Source: an uncultured Bacteroidota bacterium (GTDB lineage: Bacteria; Bacteroidota; Bacteroidia; Flavobacteriales; Flavobacteriaceae). Taken from it: a stretch of DNA of 64,000 bases. A program made the position numbers and the translations under genes. Location: the NCBI GenBank assembly GCA_913062555.1, contig CAJXVU010000006.1, forward strand, positions 1-64,000, in the 5' to 3' direction. The notes beneath the pieces were generated by a model. That model made no database searches. It was not told the origin of the DNA and saw only the letters and a list, made by a program, of their open reading frames with translations. Below, in pieces: positions 33,600 to 43,307 of the stretch (the first letter of the stretch is position 1; each line of letters starts with the position of its first letter).

Positions 33600-34577
33600 T
33601 TATTTTTTTAGTCTATTTGCCAATTCGGTCATTGTACTACTCGTAAAATTATGAGACTTATGAAGTTGTTCGAATGTTTTAAATATTTTTTCTAGACCTT
33701 CAAAGTTTTCTTCCATATGCGTTCCGAAATTATGAGGATGCCACCATAAATGATATAACTCATTATTTTTTGCTGCCTTTTTCATTGCCTTTGTAACCCT
33801 ATTTATTTTCAAAGGCTCCAAAAATTTTAGTTTTTTCGAGTAGGGTCTAAGAAACCGACTAGCGGGTAAATTAACGATGCTTGAGGATCTTAAATCTTTA
33901 AGATTATAGGTGTGTTCACCTGTAATGTTCACGAAGGAATCTATAAACCGCATAGCTCTATGTGATAGTTTTGAAGGTTTGTTTTCAGAATAGGATCTAT
34001 ATATGGCATGATCTTCAAAACCTCTGTAGGCTATAATTCCATTGTCAAAACATGATTTTAAATAGTCGTTATTAATTTGATTGCGGGGAAACACAATGCT
34101 TTGCGTTTTAATATTTAGGTTGGACGCAACTTTTTTAGCCATTTTTAAATCAGCTTCAAATTGCTCAATGGTTTGGCCTTCTTCTAAGCAATAATAGTGA
34201 CAATAGGTATGCGTTCCAATTTCATGTTGATCTTGGCTTGCTATTTTTATTAAAGATTGATACCCATAATGCAAATTGTCTAAATCTTCAGAATCTTTGA
34301 TGTCTTTAATTAAAGGATAAGGATCGAATTTTTTAATGGAATAGTTAGGTAATTCATGAGGTGTGTTAGCTGAAAACTCTTCCTTATTTTTATTGAATAA
34401 AAAACCAACCGTTGAAAAGGTAAGCTTTATATTGTATTTGCTGCTTAATTCCAGTAATTTTCCAATTACCAGATCAACACATTCAATGTTTTCAATATAA
34501 TCACCATTTGATGGTATGACATCAAACACACCCCAAATTTTTTCGAAATCAAGTGATATTACAAACTGTCCATTCAT
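33600..34577 (-). CDS. Polysaccharide deacetylase family protein
   Basis: 325 aa, NodB/CE4-like fold without signal peptide, so it acts in the cytosol on sugar-lipid or nucleotide-sugar intermediates. Visible motif counterparts: ISLDFEKIWG (first Asp), LTFSTVGFLF, EIGTHTYCHYY (HxxxH metal pair), IVFPRNQIN (Arg motif) and LWWHPHNFG (C-terminal His). This arrangement is common in O-antigen/capsule loci. Last gene of the seven-gene wzx operon (16 bp after the sugar transferase). Exact substrate unknown. Confidence 0.83.
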   Translation of the reverse strand: MNGQFVISLDFEKIWGVFDVIPSNGDYIENIECVDLVIGKLLELSSKYNIKLTFSTVGFLFNKNKEEFSANTPHELPNYSIKKFDPYPLIKDIKDSEDLDNLHYGYQSLIKIASQDQHEIGTHTYCHYYCLEEGQTIEQFEADLKMAKKVASNLNIKTQSIVFPRNQINNDYLKSCFDNGIIAYRGFEDHAIYRSYSENKPSKLSHRAMRFIDSFVNITGEHTYNLKDLRSSSIVNLPASRFLRPYSKKLKFLEPLKINRVTKAMKKAAKNNELYHLWWHPHNFGTHMEENFEGLEKIFKTFEQLHKSHNFTSSTMTELANRLKK

Positions 34578-34593
34578 ATTGTTCTAATTATTT

Positions 34594-35184
34594 TTAAGTA
34601 ATTATTGATAAAAGGGTTTTAAAAATTATCTTAACATCAATAAAAATATTGTTTTTATTCAGATAAATTTTATTGAGCCTAATTTTTTCAGGCATTATTT
34701 CTTCTATATATGTTTTTTCATAATCAGTTGCCGATTTAAGCAATTCAGCTTCATTTCTAAAATAAATAGAAGCGTAATCAGTGATTCCAGGTTTTAGTTT
34801 TATGATCTCCAGATCGCTTACAGTATAGTGGTTAACATACTTTCTTACCTCTGGTCTCGGTCCAACAAAACTCATATTACCAATAAAAACATTAAATAAT
34901 TGAGGGAATTCATCCAATTTATATTTCCTTAAATAATAACCTACTTTAGTTACTCTAGGGTCTTTGTCTCCAACTGTTAGCAATCCGAGTTTGTCAGCAT
35001 TTAAGCGCATTGTTCTAAACTTAAAAATTTTAAAACCTTCATTATCCTTACCAACCCTGTCCTGTTGAAATAAAACGGGGCCTTTAGAGTCTAATTTTAG
35101 CGTTATAGCTATGATAATGAGTATTGGTGACAAAAAAATCAGCCCAATAATTGAGAATATAATATCAAAACATCGTTTTATCAT
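34594..35184 (-). CDS. Initiating sugar-1-phosphate transferase (PglC-like)
   Basis: Transfers the first sugar-1-phosphate from UDP to undecaprenyl phosphate on the inner membrane. 196 aa, the small monotopic form (PglC) without the extra N-terminal helices of WbaP. One hydrophobic re-entrant helix (~8-30), then LDSKGPVLFQQDRVGK, FKIFKFRTMR, YYLRKYKLDEFPQLFNVFIG, MSFVGPRPE and LKPGITDYASI. The Asp-Glu (LDEFPQ) pair is the catalytic dyad of the family. Overlaps the aminotransferase gene by 4 bp. Likely sugar: a 4-amino-4,6-dideoxy-HexNAc. Confidence 0.93.
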   Translation of the reverse strand: MIKRCFDIIFSIIGLIFLSPILIIIAITLKLDSKGPVLFQQDRVGKDNEGFKIFKFRTMRLNADKLGLLTVGDKDPRVTKVGYYLRKYKLDEFPQLFNVFIGNMSFVGPRPEVRKYVNHYTVSDLEIIKLKPGITDYASIYFRNEAELLKSATDYEKTYIEEIMPEKIRLNKIYLNKNNIFIDVKIIFKTLLSIIT

Positions 35185-36386
35185 AATATAGTTTCCACAG
35201 CTTTTGTTACAGTTTTCATTATGTATTGAAGTTGCTCTTTCGTTAGTTGTGGGTAAATAGGCAGCGATATTTCACAGGCGTAATTTGAATAAGCATTGGG
35301 GTAGTCTTCAATTTTATACCCGTTTTCTTTAAATAGACTTAATAGGGGCAAAGGCTGAAAATGCACATTAACAGCAACCCCATAATCTGCAATTAACTCG
35401 ATAATGGCATCCCGTTGGTCTTCAGTAATCTCTCTAATTCGCAATGCATATAAATGACAAGATGATTTAGCTAGATCGTTTTGAAAAGGAGGGGAAATGG
35501 CCCATTCCTTTTCTGAAAAGTAAGCGTTATAATCACGATGAATTTGCTTTCTAGCATCAAGCACCGTTTTAAAGTATGTTGGCATTTGTGCAACGCCTAT
35601 AGCTGCCAATACATCAGGCATGTTTATTTTAAAGCCTTGATATATAATATCATACCGCCATGATCCCGCTTTGCTTTTTGTAAAAGCATCTTTGGTTTGT
35701 CCGTTTAATGAATTGCATCTTAAAAAATTATATTCTATTTCATTATTAAATGGGTCTGGTAGATTTAAACATATCGCACCGCCTTCTGCCGTTGTTACAT
35801 TTTTAACGGCATGAAATGAAAATACGGTAATATCGGTTAGAATTCCTGTTGAATTATTCTTGTATTGTGCACCTATAGAATGTGCTGCATCCGACAAACA
35901 TAAGATACGGCCTAGCTTCTTTTGATTTTCTGTTTCAGGTATAAATAGTTCTCTTTTTTGTTGAATCAATTGATTTATGGCTTCATAATTGCATGGCCAT
36001 CCAGCAATATCAACTGGAATAATTGCTTTTGTTTTAGCCGTTATGGCGTTTCTAATTGCAGGAATGGAAATATTAAAATCGTTTTCTATGTCCACCATTA
36101 CAGGAGTTGCTCCAACATGCATCACGGCAAGTGCGGTGGCAGCATAAGTATATGCTGGAATTATAACTTCATCTCCTTTTTTAACACCAAACCAGGATAA
36201 AGCTAACATTAAACCTGAAGTCGCCGAATTAACACATAACACTTCTGGTGCCTTTGTATAATGACTTACCAATGCCTCAAGTTTTTTTACTTTAGGGCCA
36301 GTTGTAATCCAACCAGATTTAAGTGAGTCTTCAACTTCACTTAGAACATTTTGGTCAATATATGGAGGGGAAAAGGGAATTTTCAT
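35181..36386 (-). CDS. DegT/DnrJ/EryC1/StrS sugar aminotransferase
   Basis: PLP-dependent aminotransferase (401 aa) turning a 4-keto-6-deoxy nucleotide sugar into its 4-amino form. Motifs: CVNSATSGLMLAL (cofactor phosphate), DEVIIPAYTYAATALAVMH, LSDAAHSIGAQYKN (Asp-Ala-Ala-His), and FSFHAVKNVTTAEGGAI with the PLP Lys in HAVKNVTT. It fits downstream of the WbpM-like dehydratase and upstream of the PglC-like transferase. Overlaps neighbours by 4 bp on both sides. A PglD-type N-acetyltransferase is absent, so the amine may be left free or modified by the FemAB-like proteins. Confidence 0.93.
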   Translation of the reverse strand: MKIPFSPPYIDQNVLSEVEDSLKSGWITTGPKVKKLEALVSHYTKAPEVLCVNSATSGLMLALSWFGVKKGDEVIIPAYTYAATALAVMHVGATPVMVDIENDFNISIPAIRNAITAKTKAIIPVDIAGWPCNYEAINQLIQQKRELFIPETENQKKLGRILCLSDAAHSIGAQYKNNSTGILTDITVFSFHAVKNVTTAEGGAICLNLPDPFNNEIEYNFLRCNSLNGQTKDAFTKSKAGSWRYDIIYQGFKINMPDVLAAIGVAQMPTYFKTVLDARKQIHRDYNAYFSEKEWAISPPFQNDLAKSSCHLYALRIREITEDQRDAIIELIADYGVAVNVHFQPLPLLSLFKENGYKIEDYPNAYSNYACEISLPIYPQLTKEQLQYIMKTVTKAVETIL

Positions 36387-37480
36387 TTGTTTTTACTGTC
36401 AATTATGTTGTTAAATATAGATATATATTGCGATGCAACTGTTTCTAGACTAAATAATTCGACACGATGCAATGCATTATTAGCCAATTCATTTGCTAAA
36501 GTTCTATCAGTGGCCATTCTGATCATTGCCTTCGCAAGAGACTCAGAGTTTCTAACTTCGGCAATAAGCCCTTCTTTTTCATGTCTAGCAATATCTCCTA
36601 CACCTGGTACATTAGTTGTTATTAAAGGCAAGCCAACTGCCGCGGCTTCTAAGAGCACTCTAGAAAAGCCTTCTCTAAATGTGGGTAAAATAAAAGCATC
36701 AGCCTTTGTGAGAAGATCAATAATATCTGTTCTTGACCCCAATCTATCTACAATATCATCATATTGTTTTAATATTGTTTCATTCAGTCGTTTAGAGTTT
36801 TCTTCTAATGGACCAACAATTTGATATTTAAAATCATAGCCTTTAGCTTGACATATTCTAGCGGCTTCTATGAGATTAATTATACCTTTTTCATATACTA
36901 ATCGAGCAACACAAATAAAAGTAAATTGAGAATTATTACGTTTTGCTCTTTGGGGAATGTCCTTAAGTTCAATACCACTACTTAATATCATACTATGATT
37001 TGCCTTAGTAATTAAATCCTTGTTCAAATAAAGGTCTCGATCATCAGTATTTTGAAATATGGTTTGAGAGATTCTATTCTTTACGGTAGAATGAAAAATA
37101 AAATAAACTCTACGCAATAGGAAACTAGAAATTCGTTTAGACATAAATATAGTCCCTAATCCCGTAATCGTTCTACTGATAGGCGTTTTTGTCTTTATCA
37201 ATGCCAATGGAAGTAGAAATGCCGGTTTTGTGTCATAAGTATGAATAATGTCGAATGAATGTTTTTTAAAAAAAGACTTGTAAAACATGATGGTTTTAAA
37301 ATCTGAAATAAATGAGAACTTCCTATTTAAGTTATAATGAATATAATTAATTTCATTGGGAAATTGTTGTTCACTCGTGCCAAGTATGGTCACGTCAAAT
37401 CCTGCACTAATCAAATACTTTGAAAGATTAATGCGTTTGTGAACATCTTCACCACCTACAATGCAAAGTTTTTTTGTCAT
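36383..37480 (-). CDS. Glycosyltransferase family 4
   Basis: 365-aa cytosolic glycosyltransferase with GT-B fold. N-terminal KLCIVGGEDVHKRINLSKYL and IIHTYDTKPAFLLPLALIKT; C-terminal donor domain with FICVARLVYEKGIINLIEA, ADAFILPTFREGFSRVLLEAAAVGLPLI (E-x7-E motif) and TTNVPGVGD. The pattern resembles capsular glycosyltransferases such as PglA/CapM that act on the second sugar. It is the only recognisable glycosyltransferase besides the initiator in this window, so further ones must be elsewhere or the repeat unit is short. Confidence 0.9.
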   Translation of the reverse strand: MTKKLCIVGGEDVHKRINLSKYLISAGFDVTILGTSEQQFPNEINYIHYNLNRKFSFISDFKTIMFYKSFFKKHSFDIIHTYDTKPAFLLPLALIKTKTPISRTITGLGTIFMSKRISSFLLRRVYFIFHSTVKNRISQTIFQNTDDRDLYLNKDLITKANHSMILSSGIELKDIPQRAKRNNSQFTFICVARLVYEKGIINLIEAARICQAKGYDFKYQIVGPLEENSKRLNETILKQYDDIVDRLGSRTDIIDLLTKADAFILPTFREGFSRVLLEAAAVGLPLITTNVPGVGDIARHEKEGLIAEVRNSESLAKAMIRMATDRTLANELANNALHRVELFSLETVASQYISIFNNIIDSKNK

Positions 37481-39381
37481 AATTTAAATTTAGTATAAAC
37501 ATGACAATACCACTTTTGAAATGTATAGAATGCCCAAGCCTGATAACTATTATCTTCTTTTCCATTAAGATGGTTTGAAATAATATTCTTGATATAATCT
37601 ATATTAAAAATATCCTGTTTTTCTAAGAATAGAGTATCAATATAAGTTTCTAATTCCGGCCTTAACCCATCACGTAACCAATCTCCAACTGGCACTACAA
37701 ATCCTTTCTTAGATTTATCTAAAAAACCATTTGGAAATTCATGTTTAAAAGCTTCTTTTAATATATATTTTTTGTTCCAACCACGTAATAGATAGTTGTC
37801 TGGAAGGCTACTTGAAAACTCCCATAACGATTTATTCAAAAATGGAGATCTGCACTCTAATGAGTTTAACATGCTTGTTCTGTCTACTTTAACCAATAAA
37901 TCCCCTTCTAAACTTAGGTGTCTGTCAATGTCACGATAATCTTGTAATGTTTTTGGCTTAGAAATTTTACTAATTGATTTATAATAGTCAAAAACATTAG
38001 AAATACGATAATTCGAATTAAGAAGGAGATTAGTGTCTCTTCCAAAACCCAATGATATAATGTCCCAGTAATTATTATCATTGTAATCAATTGCATTTAC
38101 AAGCTTTTTGAATTTAAAGCGCTTCCCTCTTTTATCATCAGATGTAGATAATAATTTAGTGACTGTTTCTTTTAGCCCCTTATGCAAAAACTCTGGAATA
38201 ACATTAGTGTATTTTGTGTTTAACTTACCAATAAAATATTTGTTATATCCACCAAAAACTTCATCGCCACCATCTCCAGTAAGCGCAACTTTCACATGAC
38301 TTCTTGCTTTTTGAGACACAATATAAGTTGGTAGAGCTGAAGAGTCTGCAAAAGGTTCATCAAAATTTAATAAAATATCATCCAAATGTTCTTTGATATC
38401 ATTTTCGGAAATTTTGTATTCATGATGATTACTATTAATAAGTTTTGCTACGAGTTGAGATTTTTTAGTTTCATCAAATGAAGCCTTTTCAAATCCTATA
38501 GAAAAAGTATCTATTGGGAGGTCTGATAATTTCGAAAGTCCGAAACTAACTATAGATGAGTCTACACCCCCAGATAAAAAGGTGCCTAAAGGGACATCTG
38601 AAATAGATCGACTTTCAATACTTTCCATAACCAAAGAATTGAGTTTCTTTTTGGCATTATCAAATGACAGTGAATTGGACTTTTTATAATTTAATAAACC
38701 TGTTTCATGAATATCAAATTCGTGTGTACTTAAATTATAAGCTATGTAATGGTTTGGACGCAATTTAAAGACATCTTCATATATTGTATATGGAGCGGGT
38801 ATATAGGTTAACTTAAAAAATAAATTAAGACCAAATTTAGATATTTCCGGTTTTTGAGGAAGTTCATTAATTATGCATTTTAGTTCCGATGCCCAAACCA
38901 GACCAGATTCATTTTTGTGATAGTATAATGGTTTTTCGCCAAAAAAATCTCGAGCAATAAACACCATGTTTTTGTTAGCATCATAAATGCTAAAGGCATA
39001 CATCCCATCCAATTCCTGAAAACTTTTTTCACCCCTTGTTTCATATAATTTCAGAATAACTTCTGTATCACTTTTTGTGTTAAATTCAACACCATCAGCT
39101 TCTAAATCCGATTTAAGTTTTAAGTAATTATATATTTCTCCATTGTAGAGAATTACAATGCTCTTGTCGTGATTATATATAGGTTGGACACCTGAGTTTA
39201 GATCAATAATAGATAAACGTCTCATCGCCATTCCAATTGATTGATTCTCTTTTGTACAATCAATAAAATAACCTTTGTCATCTGGACCGCGATGATAAAT
39301 AAGTTCATTCATATTAGTAAGAACAGATTGTAATTGTTCTTTGTTGGCTTGTTTTCGTATTAAACCAATTATTCCGCACAT
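37477..39381 (-). CDS. asnB: Asparagine synthase-like amidotransferase in polysaccharide locus
   Basis: 634 aa: class-II glutamine amidotransferase domain with catalytic Cys2 (MCGIIGLI), YHRGPDDKGYF, ILYNGEIYNYLKL; then an Asn-synthase domain with PP-loop LSGGVDSS, FDEPFADSSALPTY and ALTGDGGDEVFGGYNKY. Either makes asparagine, or, as in several O-antigen/capsule loci, amidates a uronic acid on the glycan. Its place inside the wzx operon favours the second reading, which is inference. Overlaps the GT4 gene by 4 bp and follows wzy after 54 bp. Confidence 0.9.
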   Translation of the reverse strand: MCGIIGLIRKQANKEQLQSVLTNMNELIYHRGPDDKGYFIDCTKENQSIGMAMRRLSIIDLNSGVQPIYNHDKSIVILYNGEIYNYLKLKSDLEADGVEFNTKSDTEVILKLYETRGEKSFQELDGMYAFSIYDANKNMVFIARDFFGEKPLYYHKNESGLVWASELKCIINELPQKPEISKFGLNLFFKLTYIPAPYTIYEDVFKLRPNHYIAYNLSTHEFDIHETGLLNYKKSNSLSFDNAKKKLNSLVMESIESRSISDVPLGTFLSGGVDSSIVSFGLSKLSDLPIDTFSIGFEKASFDETKKSQLVAKLINSNHHEYKISENDIKEHLDDILLNFDEPFADSSALPTYIVSQKARSHVKVALTGDGGDEVFGGYNKYFIGKLNTKYTNVIPEFLHKGLKETVTKLLSTSDDKRGKRFKFKKLVNAIDYNDNNYWDIISLGFGRDTNLLLNSNYRISNVFDYYKSISKISKPKTLQDYRDIDRHLSLEGDLLVKVDRTSMLNSLECRSPFLNKSLWEFSSSLPDNYLLRGWNKKYILKEAFKHEFPNGFLDKSKKGFVVPVGDWLRDGLRPELETYIDTLFLEKQDIFNIDYIKNIISNHLNGKEDNSYQAWAFYTFQKWYCHVYTKFKL

Positions 39382-39435
39382 GTGACACTTTCGTTTTTGT
39401 AGTAATTAAAAATAAATTTTTTAATATTTAAATTA

Positions 39436-40542
39436 TTATTTTAATTCTTTAATTGTGGTATTTATAATGATTGTTTTATAGCTCGCCAAATGATTTAAAA
39501 ACAATAAAGTAATCCAAAAAATCGGTAACCTTAAAGCCATATGTACTTGAGCAAATAGAGCTAATACTAAAAAAAGTATAATAACTTGCTTATTAAATCC
39601 TTTAAAAAGGGTAAATATTGCTATCATAAACAATCCTAATCCAATAATTCCATAACAAAATAATATACTGTAAAAAGTTGAATGTAATTCGATTCGGCTA
39701 CCAAATCGTGCATATTTTCCTTCTCCAGCCCCAAATAATAAGTATTGTGGAAATTCAATAATTCTATTAAATCCTCTACCGTCTAACCCTTGATTATAAG
39801 TGTTATTTTGTACTGTAAGCCGTTCAAAAACATAATTTATAGTTGTAAATTTATTAGGGTCAAATTTTCCAGTAATACTTATAGCAGCTATTGTAATCAA
39901 AATAGCAGTTGCCAATACTAAGACATGTTTTCTTGACTTTACAAAGAAGAATAACCAAAACAATATGACGCCAACAGCAGCTGATCTTGAAGCCGAAATT
40001 ATTATTAACATTGTAAATATTCCTGATACAAATAAAACATAAATAAGTTTTATTTTAATACATTCTGCTATGATATTTGAAATGATTAACATGCATAATC
40101 CATACAGAGCTAACTGATTTGGATTACTAAAAAATAACTGTGTACGCTCACCTTGGTCTACAATTAAAGGATATAAACCGATTTGTATAACAGCAGTTAA
40201 TACTAAAGCCTTAAAGGTGAACAACAAAAACGAATCCTCTTTTATTTTACTATACAAAAATAAAATCATAAAAAAACTATACAAATAATACACGCTACTT
40301 CTTAGGATAAGAATGTCTTCAGCAAGAAACATCCAAATAGCATTAATTAGTATGGTGTACATGACGAATATATACAGATATTTCGTAAAAACATTTGCCT
40401 TAATATTAAGGATAATTAATTTAAAGTTTGTAATAATTAATATAGCCCCAAAAATATCCGCTAACTGAGGATAATGTGCTGGAAATATATAAAAAGGGAA
40501 GGTTAATAGGTATAGAGCCCAAATGTAATTACTAAACTTCAT
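39436..40542 (-). CDS. wzy: O-antigen polymerase/ligase family membrane protein (Wzy)
   Basis: 368 aa with about 10-11 hydrophobic helices and one larger periplasmic loop before the last helices, typical of Wzy polymerases and O-antigen ligases. The segment IISASRSAAVGVILFW and the late ELHSTFYSILFCYGIIGLG match the Wzy_C/O-antigen-ligase pattern (catalytic His in HSTF). Links repeat units on the outer face of the inner membrane. Position next to wzx supports polymerase rather than ligase. Overlaps wzx by 11 bp. Confidence 0.85.
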   Translation of the reverse strand: MKFSNYIWALYLLTFPFYIFPAHYPQLADIFGAILIITNFKLIILNIKANVFTKYLYIFVMYTILINAIWMFLAEDILILRSSVYYLYSFFMILFLYSKIKEDSFLLFTFKALVLTAVIQIGLYPLIVDQGERTQLFFSNPNQLALYGLCMLIISNIIAECIKIKLIYVLFVSGIFTMLIIISASRSAAVGVILFWLFFFVKSRKHVLVLATAILITIAAISITGKFDPNKFTTINYVFERLTVQNNTYNQGLDGRGFNRIIEFPQYLLFGAGEGKYARFGSRIELHSTFYSILFCYGIIGLGLFMIAIFTLFKGFNKQVIILFLVLALFAQVHMALRLPIFWITLLFLNHLASYKTIIINTTIKELK

Positions 40543-41776
40543 GAGTATTAATTATTTGTCTATTAATCAATTTATTATTGTAAAAATATACTAATATCGC
40601 TTTGATAACTTGTGCTAAAATAATTGCAATTGCACCACCAATATAAAAATACTTCGGAATGAAAATCAAGCAGGCAATAAAGCCACAAATTGAGCCAATA
40701 GCAACTGCCTTTAAATATAGTTTGTCTTTATTATTTACCATTAAGCCATTGACACCATGAGCCGAAATAATAGAAACTAAAAATGGACTTGGACTTAAAA
40801 ATTTCACAACCTTAACGATTTCTGTTGCAGGATCATTGAGCCAAAGCGTGATTAAAAACTCAGAAGTAAAAAACATGAGCAATGATAAAACAAATCCAAT
40901 TGTGATAAACACATAGTTGAGTTGTTTCATTACTGCTTTATTTCTATTTACAAATGGATAGAGGGTATGCGTTAACACACTATTAAGGACACCAAAAGCA
41001 CCGGAGACTTTAGATCCAATTTCTAAAAAACCCACATATTGTGGCAAACCAAAAAGACCAACCAAAAATATTGAAGTATTTGAGTATAATGTTGGGGTAA
41101 TTAATGTAAGAAAGGCACTAGAGCCGTCTTTAAGCATTTTTTTAACTTCAGAAAACGGGGATAAGTTCAATTTTATTTTAAAAGTCTTGAAAATAATAAT
41201 TTGTGCTATTATTCCTGAAAAAATATATCCAATGGACTGGTATAGTGATATATATATATAATCCGAAGCTTCATTTATTAAAATAAAAGTTAGTACTGCA
41301 AAGGATGATTTAGAGATTAAATTAATAATGGTTATAAATCTCATTTTTTCCATTCCCAGAAAAAACCAGATAGGACATAGTAATTCTCCAACTATTATTA
41401 AACTGAAGAAATAATATAATGACGCATGTTCATTAAACTTATCAATAGTTAAAATTAACAAGTATAAAATAACCATTACAACAATGGTAAGATACAATTG
41501 AGTTGTAAAAACATTACTGTAGATTTTATCGAGTTCTTTTTTATCATTTCTGTTAAGGGCAATTAATCGTACGGCAGATAATGAAAATCCGTATTGTACA
41601 ATATTCAACAAGTAAAATATCAGGGCGTAAGCAAAGGCATAGATACCATAGTTTTCTTTACCAACAACAAGTATTAAATATGGTATAATTATTAGAGGAA
41701 TAACCGCATCGATCACTTTAAATAATGATAAAGAAATAAAGTTTTCAATGACACTAAAATACTTTTTATATTTCAA
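40532..41776 (-). CDS. wzx: O-antigen/polysaccharide flippase (Wzx)
   Basis: 414 aa with about 12 membrane helices, MOP/MATE-type polysaccharide transporter fold (PST family): FSVIENFISLSLFKVIDAVIP, LVVGKENYGIYAFAYALIFY and VQYGFSLSAVR at the N-terminus are characteristic. Flips the undecaprenyl-linked repeat unit across the inner membrane. First gene of the seven-gene biosynthetic operon running to 33600, and a neighbour of wzy. The region upstream is AT-rich (227 bp) and shared with the divergent secreted-propeller gene; no clear -7 box for wzx was found. Confidence 0.9.
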   Translation of the reverse strand: MKYKKYFSVIENFISLSLFKVIDAVIPLIIIPYLILVVGKENYGIYAFAYALIFYLLNIVQYGFSLSAVRLIALNRNDKKELDKIYSNVFTTQLYLTIVVMVILYLLILTIDKFNEHASLYYFFSLIIVGELLCPIWFFLGMEKMRFITIINLISKSSFAVLTFILINEASDYIYISLYQSIGYIFSGIIAQIIIFKTFKIKLNLSPFSEVKKMLKDGSSAFLTLITPTLYSNTSIFLVGLFGLPQYVGFLEIGSKVSGAFGVLNSVLTHTLYPFVNRNKAVMKQLNYVFITIGFVLSLLMFFTSEFLITLWLNDPATEIVKVVKFLSPSPFLVSIISAHGVNGLMVNNKDKLYLKAVAIGSICGFIACLIFIPKYFYIGGAIAIILAQVIKAILVYFYNNKLINRQIINTHEV

Positions 41777-42039
41777 TATTGGGTTGTTTTGTGAACAGTA
41801 TAAAATAAAAGGATTTTAACATATAAATTAATTGTTAGCTGTTATTTATTTTTGAGAAATCCAAATTACTAAATGAAACCTAATAATAATTATATCGGTA
41901 AACTAATAATATCTATTAAATGTATGGATTAATCTTTAAACTTAAATATTGGTAAAAATAACCTTGAAAAAATACGAATTTTATCGAATAGAAAAATATT
42001 ATAGTGGTCAATTATATTTTTTATGTATTTTTATTAGAT

Positions 42040-43296
42040 ATGCGATCAAAATTAATTATGATGATTCATCCCAATATTGATAAATTAGTAGTTTTACTTA
42101 CTTTTATTTTTGGTATTCACCATGGGCAATCTCAAGATTATAATTTAGATGTAAGTCTAAGCAATTACAACATAACCAAAATTCAAAAACCAGGGTATTT
42201 ACAACCAATTAAAGACCCAACTTTCAATACCAAGATTATCAGAATTACTGGGGATGTAGGTCGGTCTATACCTAACATAAATGGGGAAGTGTGGCCAGAT
42301 GTTTTTAGACATGGTTATTCAACAAGACAACCATGGAATGCTGATGAAAGTATTTTATGGTTAGAAATAGGGAGAAATTCTAACGATTCTCCTTATGTAG
42401 GAGGGATTTTTTTAGATGGAGAAACCTATGCTCCAATTAAAGCCGATAACATAATACCTCCGGGAAGCGAACATAGGTGGCATCCAACAGACCCAGACAT
42501 TATACTGTTTTTAAGAAACGATGGCGCTTATTCTTGGAGTTATTCTACTGGAAATGTAAAACAATTAATTTCTATTAATGGTTATTCTAATCTATCAATG
42601 GGTAACACTGGAAATTGGACTCATGATGGCAATTCAATTGCAGTTAGTGCAACTAAAAAGTCTAATAATAGTCAAGTTGTTTTTGTTTTAGATGTTAGTA
42701 ACAAAATAAAATATAATGACATAAATTTTAATAATTCAAGTATTGACCATTTATCAATTAGTCCTTTAGGTAATTATATATTGGTAAGAGGAAATTTTGG
42801 AGATGGTGGCGATAGAGTTAAAGTTTACGATTTATTTGGTAATCAAGTTGGTCCCTATTGGAGTGGTTATGGAGAACCTAGTCATGAAGACTTAGCCATT
42901 GACCAATTTGGTGACGAAGTAGCCGTTGGTGTTTCAAAATCTAAACCAAATAAAGGAAAACTCATAAAAAGAAGGCTCTCAGATGGAAAAATTACGGTGT
43001 TAACTTCAGGAGGCTGGCCTCCCCATACTTCTGCAAGAAGCATACAGAGACCAGGATGGGTGTTTGCTTCAACGTCAGCATCGACAAATTATCCGCCGTA
43101 TTTTCTAGAGATTATTGCGGTAAAACTAGATGGATCTCGTGTTGAACGAATTTGTCATACACGAAATAGCTTCGACGAATATCTAAACCAAGCACAGCCT
43201 TGTCCTTCGCCCAGTGGTAACAGAGTATTGTTTGCAACCGATTGGGGAGCTAATAATGTCCCAATACAAACCTATATTGCCGATTTCAGAAACTAA
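42040..43296 (+). CDS. Secreted TolB/WD40-type beta-propeller protein
   Basis: 418 aa from the chosen ATG (GTG at 42004 and ATGs at 42058/42061 are also possible). Signal peptide ends near HHGQSQ. The mature protein is built from repeating strands with propeller-style turns: WNADESILWLEI, HRWHPTDPDIILFL, NWTHDGNSIAVSA, LSISPLGNYILVRG, SHEDLAIDQFGDEVAVGV and CPSPSGNRVLFATDWG. Several His in the loops (HRWH, SHED, PPHTS) and the general look resemble oligogalacturonate-lyase-type propellers (PL22), but metal-site residues cannot be assigned. No type IX sorting domain at the C-terminus. Lies beside the polysaccharide locus; a glycan-binding or -cleaving role is plausible. Confidence 0.72.
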   Translation: MRSKLIMMIHPNIDKLVVLLTFIFGIHHGQSQDYNLDVSLSNYNITKIQKPGYLQPIKDPTFNTKIIRITGDVGRSIPNINGEVWPDVFRHGYSTRQPWNADESILWLEIGRNSNDSPYVGGIFLDGETYAPIKADNIIPPGSEHRWHPTDPDIILFLRNDGAYSWSYSTGNVKQLISINGYSNLSMGNTGNWTHDGNSIAVSATKKSNNSQVVFVLDVSNKIKYNDINFNNSSIDHLSISPLGNYILVRGNFGDGGDRVKVYDLFGNQVGPYWSGYGEPSHEDLAIDQFGDEVAVGVSKSKPNKGKLIKRRLSDGKITVLTSGGWPPHTSARSIQRPGWVFASTSASTNYPPYFLEIIAVKLDGSRVERICHTRNSFDEYLNQAQPCPSPSGNRVLFATDWGANNVPIQTYIADFRN

Positions 43297-43307
43297 TGTA
43301 TTCGAAC

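Noticed and set aside
36351..36824. 157-codon plus-strand frame antisense to the GT4 gene
   Set aside because: Lies fully over the aminotransferase start and GT4 gene, no family resemblance, low-complexity Ser-rich translation typical of antisense shadow.
41777..42039. JUMPstart-type element ahead of the wzx operon
   Set aside because: No ops-like GGCGGTAG motif; such elements belong to enterobacterial loci.
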